64,000 bases of DNA from Paenibacillus pabuli (lineage in GTDB: Bacteria > Bacillota > Bacilli > Paenibacillales > Paenibacillaceae). The position numbers and the translations under genes are program-made. Of the stretch, positions 52,572-60,593 are shown one piece after another (the first letter of the stretch is position 1; each line of letters begins with the position of its first letter). The notes under the pieces are model-generated. The model worked only from the letters and a program-made list of their open reading frames with translations. It was not told the DNA's origin and did no database searches. The stretch covers positions 256,511 to 320,510 of the forward strand of contig NZ_JBDOIO010000001.1 of assembly GCF_039831995.1 (NCBI RefSeq), read 5' to 3'.

Positions 52572-52850
52572 ATGTCAGTTGCTACGCTATGTGAAAAGCA
52601 GACATTATCGCAGGTTAAGTCGGCTCTTAAAAAGGGTGAGCACTGGATCGGGTATTTATGCCCTAGCAAATGCAGCCCTTCAGAAAGTTATCCTTATGAC
52701 ATTTCTGTACTTCGTACTTTCACTCCAGATGACGTGTTCCCTACTCCTGGTCACCAGGTTGGGAGTTTCGATGCATTTGTTAACTCTTTTGCTTACCACT
52801 ATTGTAATAATCAGCACGGTAAAACTGTACATTTCTATAGAATTTCTTAA
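52572..52850 (+). CDS. hypothetical protein, 92 aa
   Basis: ATG 52572 behind its own promoter. Contains four Cys, two of them in YLCPSKCSP, and several His, so metal binding is possible. No family recognised. The leader GGGATGGGAAAAT upstream of the start is repeated at 53769-53780. Confidence 0.6.
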   Translation: MSVATLCEKQTLSQVKSALKKGEHWIGYLCPSKCSPSESYPYDISVLRTFTPDDVFPTPGHQVGSFDAFVNSFAYHYCNNQHGKTVHFYRIS

Positions 52851-52885
52851 AGGTTCGTGGTCTGAAATACGTGTGCTTCGATCAT

Positions 52886-52946
52886 CAACCACTCTATACA
52901 ATTAAGTAAAAGTAAGGTTACTTAGTTGAAATAGAGTGGTTTTCAT
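52886..52946 (+). terminator. long two-part hairpin, probable terminator
   Basis: AACCACTCTAT / ATAGAGTGGTT outer stem, with an inner TAAGTAA / TTACTTA stem, followed by TTCATTTTAT. Confidence 0.65.
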
Positions 52947-52972
52947 TTTATATAACGATCGGAGTGATCATA

Positions 52973-53548
52973 ATGAATCGAGCATTTAACGGAATTATTG
53001 AAACTTACAGTGGAATCGAATTTAATATAATGCAACCTCAAGCTGAACTTATCAAACTCATGGATATCGCTCATGCCTTACCTCTGATTTGTGTTTTCGG
53101 TGGTCAGTGTGATCAGTTCAGCAGTGTAGGAACGCATGCACTTAATTTATCCTATCTCCTTGAAACTAAGGGTTATAGCTACCGGCACCAATTACTAGCA
53201 CTGGTTCAAAGTTTCGCACAAGCTTATACAGGTCAAATTCCTGAATACATTAAATCAGCTTTTCCTGTAGTACAGGAAATCGAAAATCGTGTTGCTGAGC
53301 AGATCAATATTGGACTGAGAATCCCGGAATTTACGGCTGATGAATATAAAATCGTTGAACGATATAATATAATGTTGCAATCACATGAAGCATATATGCT
53401 CAAGAAGTGTTTAACTTACAATATCGAACCCATCATCTTCCCTGACATTCACGTCAATGAGGGAAGTCACTACGATGTCAAATCTAGCATTCTGTCAAGA
53501 TTCCATGAGTTGAATATGAGTGTATTGTCAGATGGTATGTACGCTTAG
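52973..53548 (+). CDS. hypothetical protein, 191 aa
   Basis: ATG 52973 (GGAG 52961-52964); the GTG at 52964 overlaps the binding site. Mostly helical soluble protein (LPLICVFGGQCDQFSSVGTH, YRHQLLALVQSFAQAYTGQI). No family recognised. Confidence 0.6.
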   Translation: MNRAFNGIIETYSGIEFNIMQPQAELIKLMDIAHALPLICVFGGQCDQFSSVGTHALNLSYLLETKGYSYRHQLLALVQSFAQAYTGQIPEYIKSAFPVVQEIENRVAEQINIGLRIPEFTADEYKIVERYNIMLQSHEAYMLKKCLTYNIEPIIFPDIHVNEGSHYDVKSSILSRFHELNMSVLSDGMYA

Positions 53549-53865
53549 GTAATCGCTAACAAGTACAATTTTGAAATTTGTAGTCTATATGTGAAGCTCG
53601 TAGGATTTTGAAGGTATTAAATGGAAAATTTATACATTACACGACAAAATTCGACATATAAACAGTGGAAAAATTGGAAAAAATACTTGACATTCGACAG
53701 TAAAACTAAAAACAATCTCTTTTTAGCTCTAGGATAAACACAATAGATTTGATATAATGTGATTAGAGGGATGGGAAAATGGGTAAAATACTATTGTATT
53801 AACATAAAAATAATCGGACAACCATTGTCCCTGACATAATTCCAAATGGAAGAAGGCTAATTACA
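53549..53865. other. 317-bp gap with promoter core and shared repeat
   Basis: No convincing gene. It holds the 16-mer ATAGATTTGATATAAT (53743-53758, -10 box TATAAT 53753-53758) and AAAATACTATTGT (53785-53797), both shared with the 10.25-10.33 kb promoter region. TTCGACA occurs twice (53650, 53694). A TTGACA at 53687 has no matching -10. A 7-codon frame MGKILLY overlaps the repeat. It is presumably the promoter and 5' leader of the next gene. Confidence 0.5.
53743..53758 (+). promoter_or_regulatory. probable promoter -10 region, shared 16-mer
   Basis: ATAGATTTGATATAAT is identical to 10316-10331. A good -10 box but no clear -35 at 17 bases, so an activator or a different sigma factor may be needed. 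Confidence 0.5.
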
Positions 53866-54363
53866 TTGAAGAAAAATCTACCTGTATTTAACCATGAAAC
53901 CGAATATGTTCCGAAAGTGGCTAGCATGCTATCTTTGGGTGGTACTGTAATCGTTTGCGGTGATTTGACTCACCTGAAAACTGACTTTGTACCTCGACTA
54001 CTTAAAGAAGTAGACGAATATTATTCATCTTTTAACATCAGTTTTCATGAACATCCAGCTGGTTTTTCGAATAAGACTATAGCACAAACATTGGATGGTA
54101 AACTACTTTGCATTGCAGGACATCCTGAAACAGCTTTAGCTCGTTATGCCAAAAAATTAGGCATAACTATGGAAGATTTACTTGAACGGACTGACTATGT
54201 TCTTTACGTAGAGAGTTCTGACAAAGTTTTCATCTCCGATCTAGCTGCTGATTTCTCTGATTTCGATTTTTTGATGGAAAGTAAATCTGAAAATGTTATT
54301 CATTCGATAGATAAGATAGCTCATATGTCCGACTACAAGTCCTTCCTTAATCATTATAATTAA
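53866..54363 (+). CDS. hypothetical protein, 165 aa
   Basis: TTG 53866 with AAGAAGG upstream. Alpha/beta protein with GGTVIVCGDLTHLKTDFVP near the N-terminus and two Asp/Ser-rich stretches at the C-terminus. The first strand-loop-helix looks Rossmann-like, but no nucleotide-binding motif is evident. Unknown function. Confidence 0.6.
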   Translation: MKKNLPVFNHETEYVPKVASMLSLGGTVIVCGDLTHLKTDFVPRLLKEVDEYYSSFNISFHEHPAGFSNKTIAQTLDGKLLCIAGHPETALARYAKKLGITMEDLLERTDYVLYVESSDKVFISDLAADFSDFDFLMESKSENVIHSIDKIAHMSDYKSFLNHYN

Positions 54364-54489
54364 GTAAGATATATTGAAAGGTTTGGATTTTCATATAACA
54401 GTGCAGATGTGATGCATTAATTTAGTCGACTATGTATATGGGCGATACGGGAATGTATAAATCTGCATTTATAGGAAAGAGTGATCTTA

Positions 54490-54960
54490 ATGATTAGTCA
54501 CATGGAATCGGATAGCACGCCTAAAAAAGAAAACTTATGCTCTGTTGAATTTATCGATGAGGACAAGCCTAACATGCGTCCTTCTGGACCGAGTTATTTG
54601 GTGACTCTCGATCAGGCAAAGAACGTACCTGCTGTCTCTTGGGAAAAGGAAGGATTATTTCTCACGCTAAATGGGTACTGGTACTTCTTTAATAGAGCGC
54701 GCGATTTAAAGATTAGTGTTTCTGATTTTTTACGTGACGCTGGTTTTGTATCAATTATATCTAAAAATAAACAAATTGAAGAACCTTATGAACGTTTTAC
54801 TATGTGGGTATCTCCTGAAAATAAATTGATTACTCGTCGAGAGTATTCACGTCATCAGTATTTAGCTAAGAAGAAAAGTATTCCGGTCAAAGAACACTTA
54901 ATTGAACTTGGCTACTTCCGTTTAAAAGATACCGAATCTAAAAATAAGTCTGGAGAGTGA
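54490..54960 (+). CDS. hypothetical protein, 156 aa
   Basis: ATG 54490 with GGAAAGAG. Soluble, charged, with a WYFFNRARDLKISVSDFLRD helix and a basic C-terminus (RHQYLAKKKSIPVKEHL) that might bind nucleic acid. No family recognised. Followed closely by a run of small genes. Confidence 0.6.
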   Translation: MISHMESDSTPKKENLCSVEFIDEDKPNMRPSGPSYLVTLDQAKNVPAVSWEKEGLFLTLNGYWYFFNRARDLKISVSDFLRDAGFVSIISKNKQIEEPYERFTMWVSPENKLITRREYSRHQYLAKKKSIPVKEHLIELGYFRLKDTESKNKSGE

Positions 54961-54968
54961 AAAACTAA

Positions 54969-55112
54969 ATGACTTATAGTCCTACGGGATTAAACTTAGT
55001 CACTAATTACACTTATGGTTTAAAATATATGTCCTCTCTACGAACTATTAAACTAACTCTATTTAAATTCGGATACATACTTAAACTGAGGATTGTACTG
55101 GGGATGTTTTAG
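54969..55112 (+). CDS. small basic protein, 47 aa
   Basis: ATG 54969 with GGAGAG 10 bases upstream. The stop is one base before the next ATG. Basic and hydrophobic (LRTIKLTLFKFGYILKLRIV), so perhaps a membrane-surface peptide or a coupling ORF for the next gene. Confidence 0.4.
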   Translation: MTYSPTGLNLVTNYTYGLKYMSSLRTIKLTLFKFGYILKLRIVLGMF

Positions 55113-55113
55113 C

Positions 55114-55275
55114 ATGTCGTTATCGCTGAAAATACCTTTAATTTTGATAGTCGTCCTTGCTGTTAGTGCGTTGCTCATATACCTTGATATATTTTACTCA
55201 ACAGTATGTTACTGGTCTGTTTGGGCAGTAATATCCTATATAAATTATCGTCGTAAGCATCAACGGAAAGGGTGA
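55114..55275 (+). CDS. small two-helix membrane protein, 53 aa
   Basis: ATG 55114 with GGGGAT upstream. Two hydrophobic helices (IPLILIVVLAVSALLIYLD and YWSVWAVISYINY) and a basic tail (RRKHQRKG). Overlaps the ribosome binding site of the next gene. Similar in size and topology to the 83-aa protein at 35469. Confidence 0.5.
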   Translation: MSLSLKIPLILIVVLAVSALLIYLDIFYSTVCYWSVWAVISYINYRRKHQRKG

Positions 55276-55280
55276 TTTTA

Positions 55281-55964
55281 TTGCTTCGTAATGATATTAG
55301 ACCTTCATTACATGATGTGCTGGAAAATGTATCTCGCATCGGGTCGCTAATTTACGAACTGCATCAGCTTGATAAAAAGCTATTCTCCTCTGAAAATATG
55401 AAATCTGAAACTACTATGCGCTATAATGGCGCATTTTCTCTTTTGGACTCTAATATGCCTTCAGAAGCTTTGAAACATATCACTGATTATTTCGATGAAA
55501 CTCCAAGTGAACCTGTAACCGGTAACGAAGTAAACTTACTGCTTGATTTATTACGTAAATCTCGTATGCAGTTTTCTGACGTCGCATCAGACGAGATTAT
55601 TACTGAAGGTCGTTACACTGCTTTGGCACGATTGGTATACATATCATGGGAAGGCGACGAGAGAGTATTCGGTTATCAGCTTTACGATAACATCGGAAAA
55701 ATTAAAGTTGCTGTTACCGTTGGACGCATGGTTGAACTTACAATGGAAAAAGGTTGCCGTAATGCTGAGATACTGCAAGAGGAAAATGCCCAATTTTATC
55801 AGGTACAGATCACTGAGGATATCCCTCGCATTGAAACAAGTGAAGCTGCTATTCGTGAATTGGTAAATGCCGCTTTATTCCAGGACGATACATACTATAC
55901 TTTCGATATGACTACACTTTTACGTGTTGGATGTTTAAAACGTTTATACTTATCAGTTAAATAA
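55281..55964 (+). CDS. hypothetical protein, 227 aa
   Basis: TTG 55281 preferred (AAAGGGTGAT upstream). Helical N-terminal half (LHDVLENVSRIGSLIYELHQ) and an alpha/beta C-terminal half. No recognised motif. Followed by a terminator. Confidence 0.6.
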   Translation: MLRNDIRPSLHDVLENVSRIGSLIYELHQLDKKLFSSENMKSETTMRYNGAFSLLDSNMPSEALKHITDYFDETPSEPVTGNEVNLLLDLLRKSRMQFSDVASDEIITEGRYTALARLVYISWEGDERVFGYQLYDNIGKIKVAVTVGRMVELTMEKGCRNAEILQEENAQFYQVQITEDIPRIETSEAAIRELVNAALFQDDTYYTFDMTTLLRVGCLKRLYLSVK

Positions 55965-55980
55965 TGCTTAACCTTTTTTA

Positions 55981-56012
55981 AATCCTTCCCAGTATTGGGA
56001 AGGATTTTTATT
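55981..56012 (+). terminator. Rho-independent terminator
   Basis: AATCCTTCCC / GGGAAGGATT stem, 6-base loop, TTTATT tail. Confidence 0.9.
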
Positions 56013-56028
56013 GTTTAGGGGGACTATT

Positions 56029-56244
56029 ATGCACTATGTTGAAGCACTTAAGGAATATTCTGGTTACTACGATCGGATCCTACTCGAGATTAACGCTGAA
56101 ATTGAAGTTTCTGGGATGAGTAACGAACTCCAGAATAGGCTTATTCGTTATACTAATGCTAACTCCTCTGCGCAAGAATTAATCACTAACTATGAGAAGA
56201 ACATCAGGGGGAATTTATCACATGGCTCGAGTACTAATCACTGA
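56029..56244 (+). CDS. hypothetical helical protein, 71 aa
   Basis: ATG 56029 with AGGGGG. All-helical acidic protein (YDRILLEINAEIEVSGM). Its last 23 bases overlap the cheY start in another frame, so the two are translationally linked and may act together. No family recognised. Confidence 0.55.
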   Translation: MHYVEALKEYSGYYDRILLEINAEIEVSGMSNELQNRLIRYTNANSSAQELITNYEKNIRGNLSHGSSTNH

Positions 56245-56578
56245 CGATGCAGCTTTTATGCGAATGATGCTTAAGGACATCCTTGTAAAAGGTGGTCATG
56301 AGGTAGTTGGCGAGGCCTCCGACGGAGGTCAGGCAGTAATTAAATATGGAGAACTTCTGCCTGATATTGTAACTATGGATATTACTATGCCAAATGTAGA
56401 TGGTATTTGTGCACTTAAAGAGATTCGTGAAAAGTACCCTAATGCTAAAATTGTGATGTGTTCCGCTATGGGACAACAAGCACTGGTTATGGATGCAATC
56501 AGTCACGGAGCAAAAGACTTCATCGTTAAACCCTTCCAGCCTGAACGAGTACTGTTGGCCATCGGTAGTATCGCTTAG
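56222..56578 (+). CDS. cheY: CheY chemotaxis response regulator
   Basis: 118 aa, a single receiver domain of Bacillus/Paenibacillus CheY type. ATG 56222 (AGGGGG about 10 bases upstream) gives MARVLITDDAAFMRMMLKDI. Conserved residues: Asp8 and Asp9, phosphoacceptor Asp53 in TMDITMPNVDG, Ser81 in CSAMGQQ, Lys103 in IVKPF. All are intact, so it should be phosphorylated by host CheA and bind the flagellar switch. In Bacilli, phospho-CheY promotes smooth swimming. No other chemotaxis genes are nearby, which marks it as a gene captured by the element. Confidence 0.93.
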   Translation: MARVLITDDAAFMRMMLKDILVKGGHEVVGEASDGGQAVIKYGELLPDIVTMDITMPNVDGICALKEIREKYPNAKIVMCSAMGQQALVMDAISHGAKDFIVKPFQPERVLLAIGSIA

Positions 56579-56585
56579 TTATGAC

Positions 56586-56616
56586 AAAGAGTAGACATCG
56601 TCTACTCTTTTTTTTA
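56586..56616 (+). terminator. Rho-independent terminator
   Basis: AAAGAGTAGA / TCTACTCTTT stem, 5-base loop, long T-run. Confidence 0.9.
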
Positions 56617-56705
56617 GTTTTAAAATTAATTATGTATCCCTTAAGTATCGTATTAATTAATAGATGATGAAAGAAAAGTAGTGATTTATTATTGAGGTGA
56701 GTCTC

Positions 56706-58043
56706 TTGTACGAAAAAACGGGCACTTACAGTTTCAAATATAACGGCAAAGACTATAAATCTATAGCTGACTTCTGTCGTAAGCATGAAATTAATGAAAG
56801 CACTTTTCGTGGCAGATTGGCATTGAAATGGACTTTTGATCAGGCATTAAATGACGCTGTAACTAAAAAAGGTGTCACTTTTGAAGGACGTAAATATAGT
56901 TCAATTGAATCCTTGGCAGAAGAAAAAGGTATTGTTTACTCATCTCTTAGGAAAAGATTAAATAAAGGAATGACTCTTGAGGAAGCGTTATCAAAACCAT
57001 TCAAAAAGAGACATAACGCACGTCAAGTTGAAATAGCGGGTAAAGTGTACGATAGCATATCATCCTTAGCACGAGAAAAAGGTATAGATAAGGATAAGCT
57101 AATTGCGATGGTTAATACTCGGGAAAACATCGAGACCGCGGTACATGATGCCGAGACTCTTACCCGCGAAGTCGAATTGTGGGGCACGAGTTATAAAAGT
57201 TTATCCGATTTAGCTACAAAATATTCTGTTGATCCTTCTACCCTTGCCTTCCATTTTAGAAAGGAAGATACAAGCCTCGAAGACGCTTTAATGGAATGCT
57301 TAAATAAAGGTATAACTTATAAAGGGGTTAAGTACGAATCATTCACCTCATTATGTGCGGACTACGGGCATATGAGTGGTAACGTGTACGCTAGATTAGT
57401 TGAGGGATGGGCCCTAGACGAGTCACTAACTCGGGAAATATTAAATAACCATAAAAATAAATTTATGTACAAAGGTAACGCTTTTCCTAGCCGATGGAGT
57501 TTATTGAGATATTATGGTATATCTAGGTCGATTGTAGACCATATATCAAAAAGTGACAATATCCCTTGGGATGTTGCGTTTGATCTTGTTGTAACATTCT
57601 TAGATGAGTGTAAAGGCGAAAGACCTATTATTGTAACTAAGCTCCCTCTGGTTATATACAATGGTATATGGTTTAAAAGTATATCTGATTTCCTTAAGCA
57701 CATAGGATTAACAGCAAGCGTATTTACACATGAATCAATACGTTTAGGTACTTCAGATATATTTGATGTGGTTGACTCACTTAAAAGTAAAACGATTAAT
57801 AAGTATAATTACAAAGGTGAAATACTAACCTACACTGAGTTGAAAAAGATACTGGGTAGCAGTATAACCAACTATGTACGTAGAGGTCAGGTGGAATTGA
57901 TTAGTACTGCTAAGCACGTAAAATGCAGTTACAACCCTACAGGTTACTGTTTGGATTGCAGAAGTGCATATACGAAATATAAAAACAATTACATTGAAAG
58001 TTACAAAAATGGTGGTAATATCTCGCACTTTGTGTCACTCTGA
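56706..58043 (+). CDS. protein of eight tandem HTH-like (NUMOD1-like) repeats
   Basis: 445 aa from TTG 56706 (GAGGTGAG upstream). About eight repeats of 45-60 residues, each an aromatic strand followed by a helix-turn-helix-like unit: consensus (Y/V)xYxGxxYxSIxxLxxxxGIxxSTxxxRLxxGxxxxxAL. Repeat starts are near residues 8, 60, 110, 157, 206, 254, 312 and 364. The last repeat is followed by CSYNPTGYCLDC, a likely zinc site. Similar units occur singly as NUMOD1 DNA-binding modules of homing endonucleases, but here there is no nuclease domain. A sequence-specific DNA-binding array is the best guess. Confidence 0.65.
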   Translation: MYEKTGTYSFKYNGKDYKSIADFCRKHEINESTFRGRLALKWTFDQALNDAVTKKGVTFEGRKYSSIESLAEEKGIVYSSLRKRLNKGMTLEEALSKPFKKRHNARQVEIAGKVYDSISSLAREKGIDKDKLIAMVNTRENIETAVHDAETLTREVELWGTSYKSLSDLATKYSVDPSTLAFHFRKEDTSLEDALMECLNKGITYKGVKYESFTSLCADYGHMSGNVYARLVEGWALDESLTREILNNHKNKFMYKGNAFPSRWSLLRYYGISRSIVDHISKSDNIPWDVAFDLVVTFLDECKGERPIIVTKLPLVIYNGIWFKSISDFLKHIGLTASVFTHESIRLGTSDIFDVVDSLKSKTINKYNYKGEILTYTELKKILGSSITNYVRRGQVELISTAKHVKCSYNPTGYCLDCRSAYTKYKNNYIESYKNGGNISHFVSL

Positions 58044-58094
58044 CAGATAGATAATAAGCACGAAAATAAAATGACCCACTAGGAGATGTGTCCA

Positions 58095-58544
58095 ATGACT
58101 AAAAAATATAGATCGTACAGCAAGAAAGAATTCGAATTTAAACTTCGCGAAATCTACAAGAACAATAATCTCTTCTGTAAATTAGTTGACGTGACAGAAA
58201 GAGTTGGAGAAATTGTTCCTGTGTACGAGCATGTTTATAGTGTACCAACCAAAAGCAGTGCCGTGGCACTCTTGATCTACTCCTCTGTAGATATTCGTAA
58301 TGCACGTACACGTGAAATTGGTAGCGATGCTGTACGTATCGTAATGCAATGGACAATAAAAAAACGCAACGCTGAAGGTCAGGTAATTGCAACTAAACGA
58401 GTTTACCGTAAAATAGCTAAGCATTTGCGGATTGATACCCTATTTCAAAATCTGGAGAAAACAATCCTTAGTAACTATACGACAACTGATCTCAAGTATA
58501 AAGATTTTACAGCAGAGAAGGACTTTTTTACTGGTCTTTCCTGA
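58095..58544 (+). CDS. hypothetical protein, 149 aa
   Basis: ATG 58095 (AGGAG 58081-58085; ATG 58086 abuts it). Basic protein (KKYRSYSKKEFEFKLREIYK, KKRNAEGQVIATKRVYRKIA), mixed alpha/beta. Perhaps nucleic-acid binding; no family recognised. Confidence 0.6.
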   Translation: MTKKYRSYSKKEFEFKLREIYKNNNLFCKLVDVTERVGEIVPVYEHVYSVPTKSSAVALLIYSSVDIRNARTREIGSDAVRIVMQWTIKKRNAEGQVIATKRVYRKIAKHLRIDTLFQNLEKTILSNYTTTDLKYKDFTAEKDFFTGLS

Positions 58545-58639
58545 TCAATTTACATATTTTATATCATATTATCGTTCAGATCAATATAGTATATGAAGGT
58601 AAGGAGATAAATAAAAGGAAAGCAGGTGCAAGACTGAGC

Positions 58640-58753
58640 ATGAGTACAATTACAAGAAAAGTCTCTGAATTATGTAATTATTTCAACGCTAGCGGTGATA
58701 CTGTACCTGCTCTCGCATCTGGAGTTGTAGTTATCTTATGGCTGAACAGCTAA
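58640..58753 (+). CDS. small ORF, 37 aa
   Basis: ATG 58640; AGGTG lies 14 bases upstream, so the site is mediocre. Product MSTITRKVSELCNYFNASGD followed by a hydrophobic tail (VPALASGVVVILWLNS). It overlaps the next ATG by 16 bases. Confidence 0.35.
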   Translation: MSTITRKVSELCNYFNASGDTVPALASGVVVILWLNS

Positions 58754-59016
58754 AAATTTATGTAGGATTGGTATTCCAAGAGGATATAATCCATATTAAG
58801 TTAATACAGGCTAAAGATATCGAACAAATGATGGAACTAGCAAAACATAATGAATCTATTATGGTTTTTGAGAACGTCAATTTTAGTTCACGCGAGCAAG
58901 TAGTCGCTATCTGTAAGCAAATCGCTGGCGGTGAGCGTGTTGATGTCATTGCCTCTTGTTCAAACCTATTTAAACCTGTATACAAAAAATTCTATATACT
59001 CCCTGGAGGTTTTTAA
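58738..59016 (+). CDS. hypothetical protein, 92 aa
   Basis: Starts within the 37-aa ORF and ends one base before the polymerase TTG start, with the polymerase's GGAGG inside its last codons. Small alpha/beta protein (EQLKIYVGLVFQEDIIHIKL). Unknown; tight coupling suggests a link to the polymerase. Confidence 0.55.
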   Translation: MAEQLKIYVGLVFQEDIIHIKLIQAKDIEQMMELAKHNESIMVFENVNFSSREQVVAICKQIAGGERVDVIASCSNLFKPVYKKFYILPGGF

Positions 59017-59017
59017 T

Positions 59018-60238
59018 TTGCGGAAATTGACGCCAGAATCACGGTATGATATGAATGTAATTCAAGATGTGATTGACAAAATTTGTTCCGAAGGTGTTCT
59101 GATTGATGATAAGACTACGGTCGAATTAATGTTAGAACTTGAGGGTAAGATTGAGAGTTCCAACGCATTGGCTGAGCAAATTCTTAATGAAAAGTTCGAT
59201 TGGGATTTCATCAACGTTAAGTCTCCAAAGCAATTGTCAGACTTTTACACGCACTGGGGATACGCTAAATATGGAAACCCTGGCAAGGCTGGGACTAACT
59301 TCCCTACTGAATGTTTGGAAAAGATCATTGAACTCGATGACCAAATGAAAGAGATTACCCAGCTATTTATCAATATCATGGCTGACAGATACAGTCTCAG
59401 TGCAATGGAGAGCGTACGTAAACACGGACAGCCTACTGAAGCTGACGGGATTAGTATCGTATATCCTGAATACTCACAAGCTGATTCTGGGCGAATTCAT
59501 TTCACTAAACCTAATCTGTCTAATCTTGGCGAACGTAAGCGTATGGTGGTTGCCGGAGAAGGGTATAAGTTGATTTCTTTCGACTATAAAAACCAAGAAC
59601 CCTGGATTATCGCTAATATGTTAGGACTTGAATCTGTATTGAAACGTATGGAAGCAGGAGAAGATTACTACCGCGCACTTGCTGAGGAATATTGTGGAAT
59701 TACAATCAGTGATGCAGATAGAAAACCTTTTAAAACTTCTGTAATCGCCATTGGTTATCTTTGTACTCTACCTACAGCACTCAACGGTATTCCGGACCAT
59801 TTGAGACAAACAGTTAAGGATTTTTATAGCGTATTTACAAAATTACCTGAATTTGTTGCATTCAGAGAGAAAGTTCAGGAATGTTTCGATGGCGACAGGA
59901 CAATGAGAACCTATTTTAACACTCCTTGGGAAGTTGCACATTACCGTGGCATGAATTACAGTACCTGGGAGAGATCGGCATTCAATCGTCCTTTCCAGGC
60001 TACCGGTGTAGATATTCTTTTCTTCGCACTCGAAGGATTAGAGGAAATTTACAAAGAGATCGGCGGCGATATTCGGACATACATCACACTGCATGATGAG
60101 GTTGTAATCCGAGTTAAAGAGGAACTTGTCACTGACGAACTTGTGGAAAAACTTCGCAATGCTGTACTTTTCGATGTTGAAGGTTGGACGCAGTTGCGGG
60201 TAGATACGAAGATCCTTGACACATGGTTAGATAAATAA
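59018..60238 (+). CDS. minimal family A DNA polymerase
   Basis: 406 aa from TTG 59018 (GGAGG 59005-59009); earlier in-frame codons overlap the previous gene and lack a binding site. Motif A SFDYKNQEPW (Asp189, with Glu kept as steric gate), motif B RKPFKTSVIAIGYL (Arg and Lys of the O-helix), motif C TLHDEVVIR (catalytic Asp and Glu), and RPFQATGVDILFF. There is no 5' nuclease and no 3'-5' exonuclease domain, and the thumb is shortened compared with PolA (about 600 residues for Klenow). Proofreading could come from the DEDDh protein at 34583. Confidence 0.9.
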   Translation: MRKLTPESRYDMNVIQDVIDKICSEGVLIDDKTTVELMLELEGKIESSNALAEQILNEKFDWDFINVKSPKQLSDFYTHWGYAKYGNPGKAGTNFPTECLEKIIELDDQMKEITQLFINIMADRYSLSAMESVRKHGQPTEADGISIVYPEYSQADSGRIHFTKPNLSNLGERKRMVVAGEGYKLISFDYKNQEPWIIANMLGLESVLKRMEAGEDYYRALAEEYCGITISDADRKPFKTSVIAIGYLCTLPTALNGIPDHLRQTVKDFYSVFTKLPEFVAFREKVQECFDGDRTMRTYFNTPWEVAHYRGMNYSTWERSAFNRPFQATGVDILFFALEGLEEIYKEIGGDIRTYITLHDEVVIRVKEELVTDELVEKLRNAVLFDVEGWTQLRVDTKILDTWLDK

Positions 60239-60244
60239 ACTACT

Positions 60245-60275
60245 GGGGTACTCTTAATGGGTACCCTTTTATTTT
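60245..60275 (+). terminator. Rho-independent terminator
   Basis: GGGTAC / GTACCC stem with a 9-base loop and TTTTATTTT tail, after the polymerase. Confidence 0.8.
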
Positions 60276-60333
60276 AGATATATCTTTCACTTCTCATTTA
60301 AAGTTTCTATATGTAAAGAAAAGAGGTTATTTG

Positions 60334-60555
60334 ATGGAACATGTATGCCAAGGAAACTGTGATAAGGATACTAATACTTCGAGAAACCACGAATACCCGA
60401 CACTCGGCGAAGTCGATCAATATGAACTATCTGAAGAAACAATTTTAGGTAGACTCGTTCACGGTAGGAATTACTATTGTGCGTACTGCGCAGCTCTTTA
60501 CCGAAGAAGTGGTTATCAACTAAGAATTGTATCGCAAATCGAGAATAAGGTATAA
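60334..60555 (+). CDS. small putative zinc-binding protein, 73 aa
   Basis: ATG 60334 with AAGAGG. Cys in VCQGNC near the start and YYCAYCA near the middle give a possible four-Cys zinc site (the first pair CQGNC, the second CAYC). No family recognised. Confidence 0.55.
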   Translation: MEHVCQGNCDKDTNTSRNHEYPTLGEVDQYELSEETILGRLVHGRNYYCAYCAALYRRSGYQLRIVSQIENKV

Positions 60556-60593
60556 ACCACATCAACTAGAACCTACTGTAAAGGGGAATCTAC

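Noticed and set aside
53687..53692. TTGACA as a -35 box
   Set aside because: No acceptable -10 hexamer lies 15-19 bases downstream.
53771..53839. 22-codon frame MGKWVKYYCINIKIIGQPLS...
   Set aside because: The purine-rich stretch abuts the ATG, leaving no spacing for a ribosome binding site. I kept only the DNA repeat at this position.
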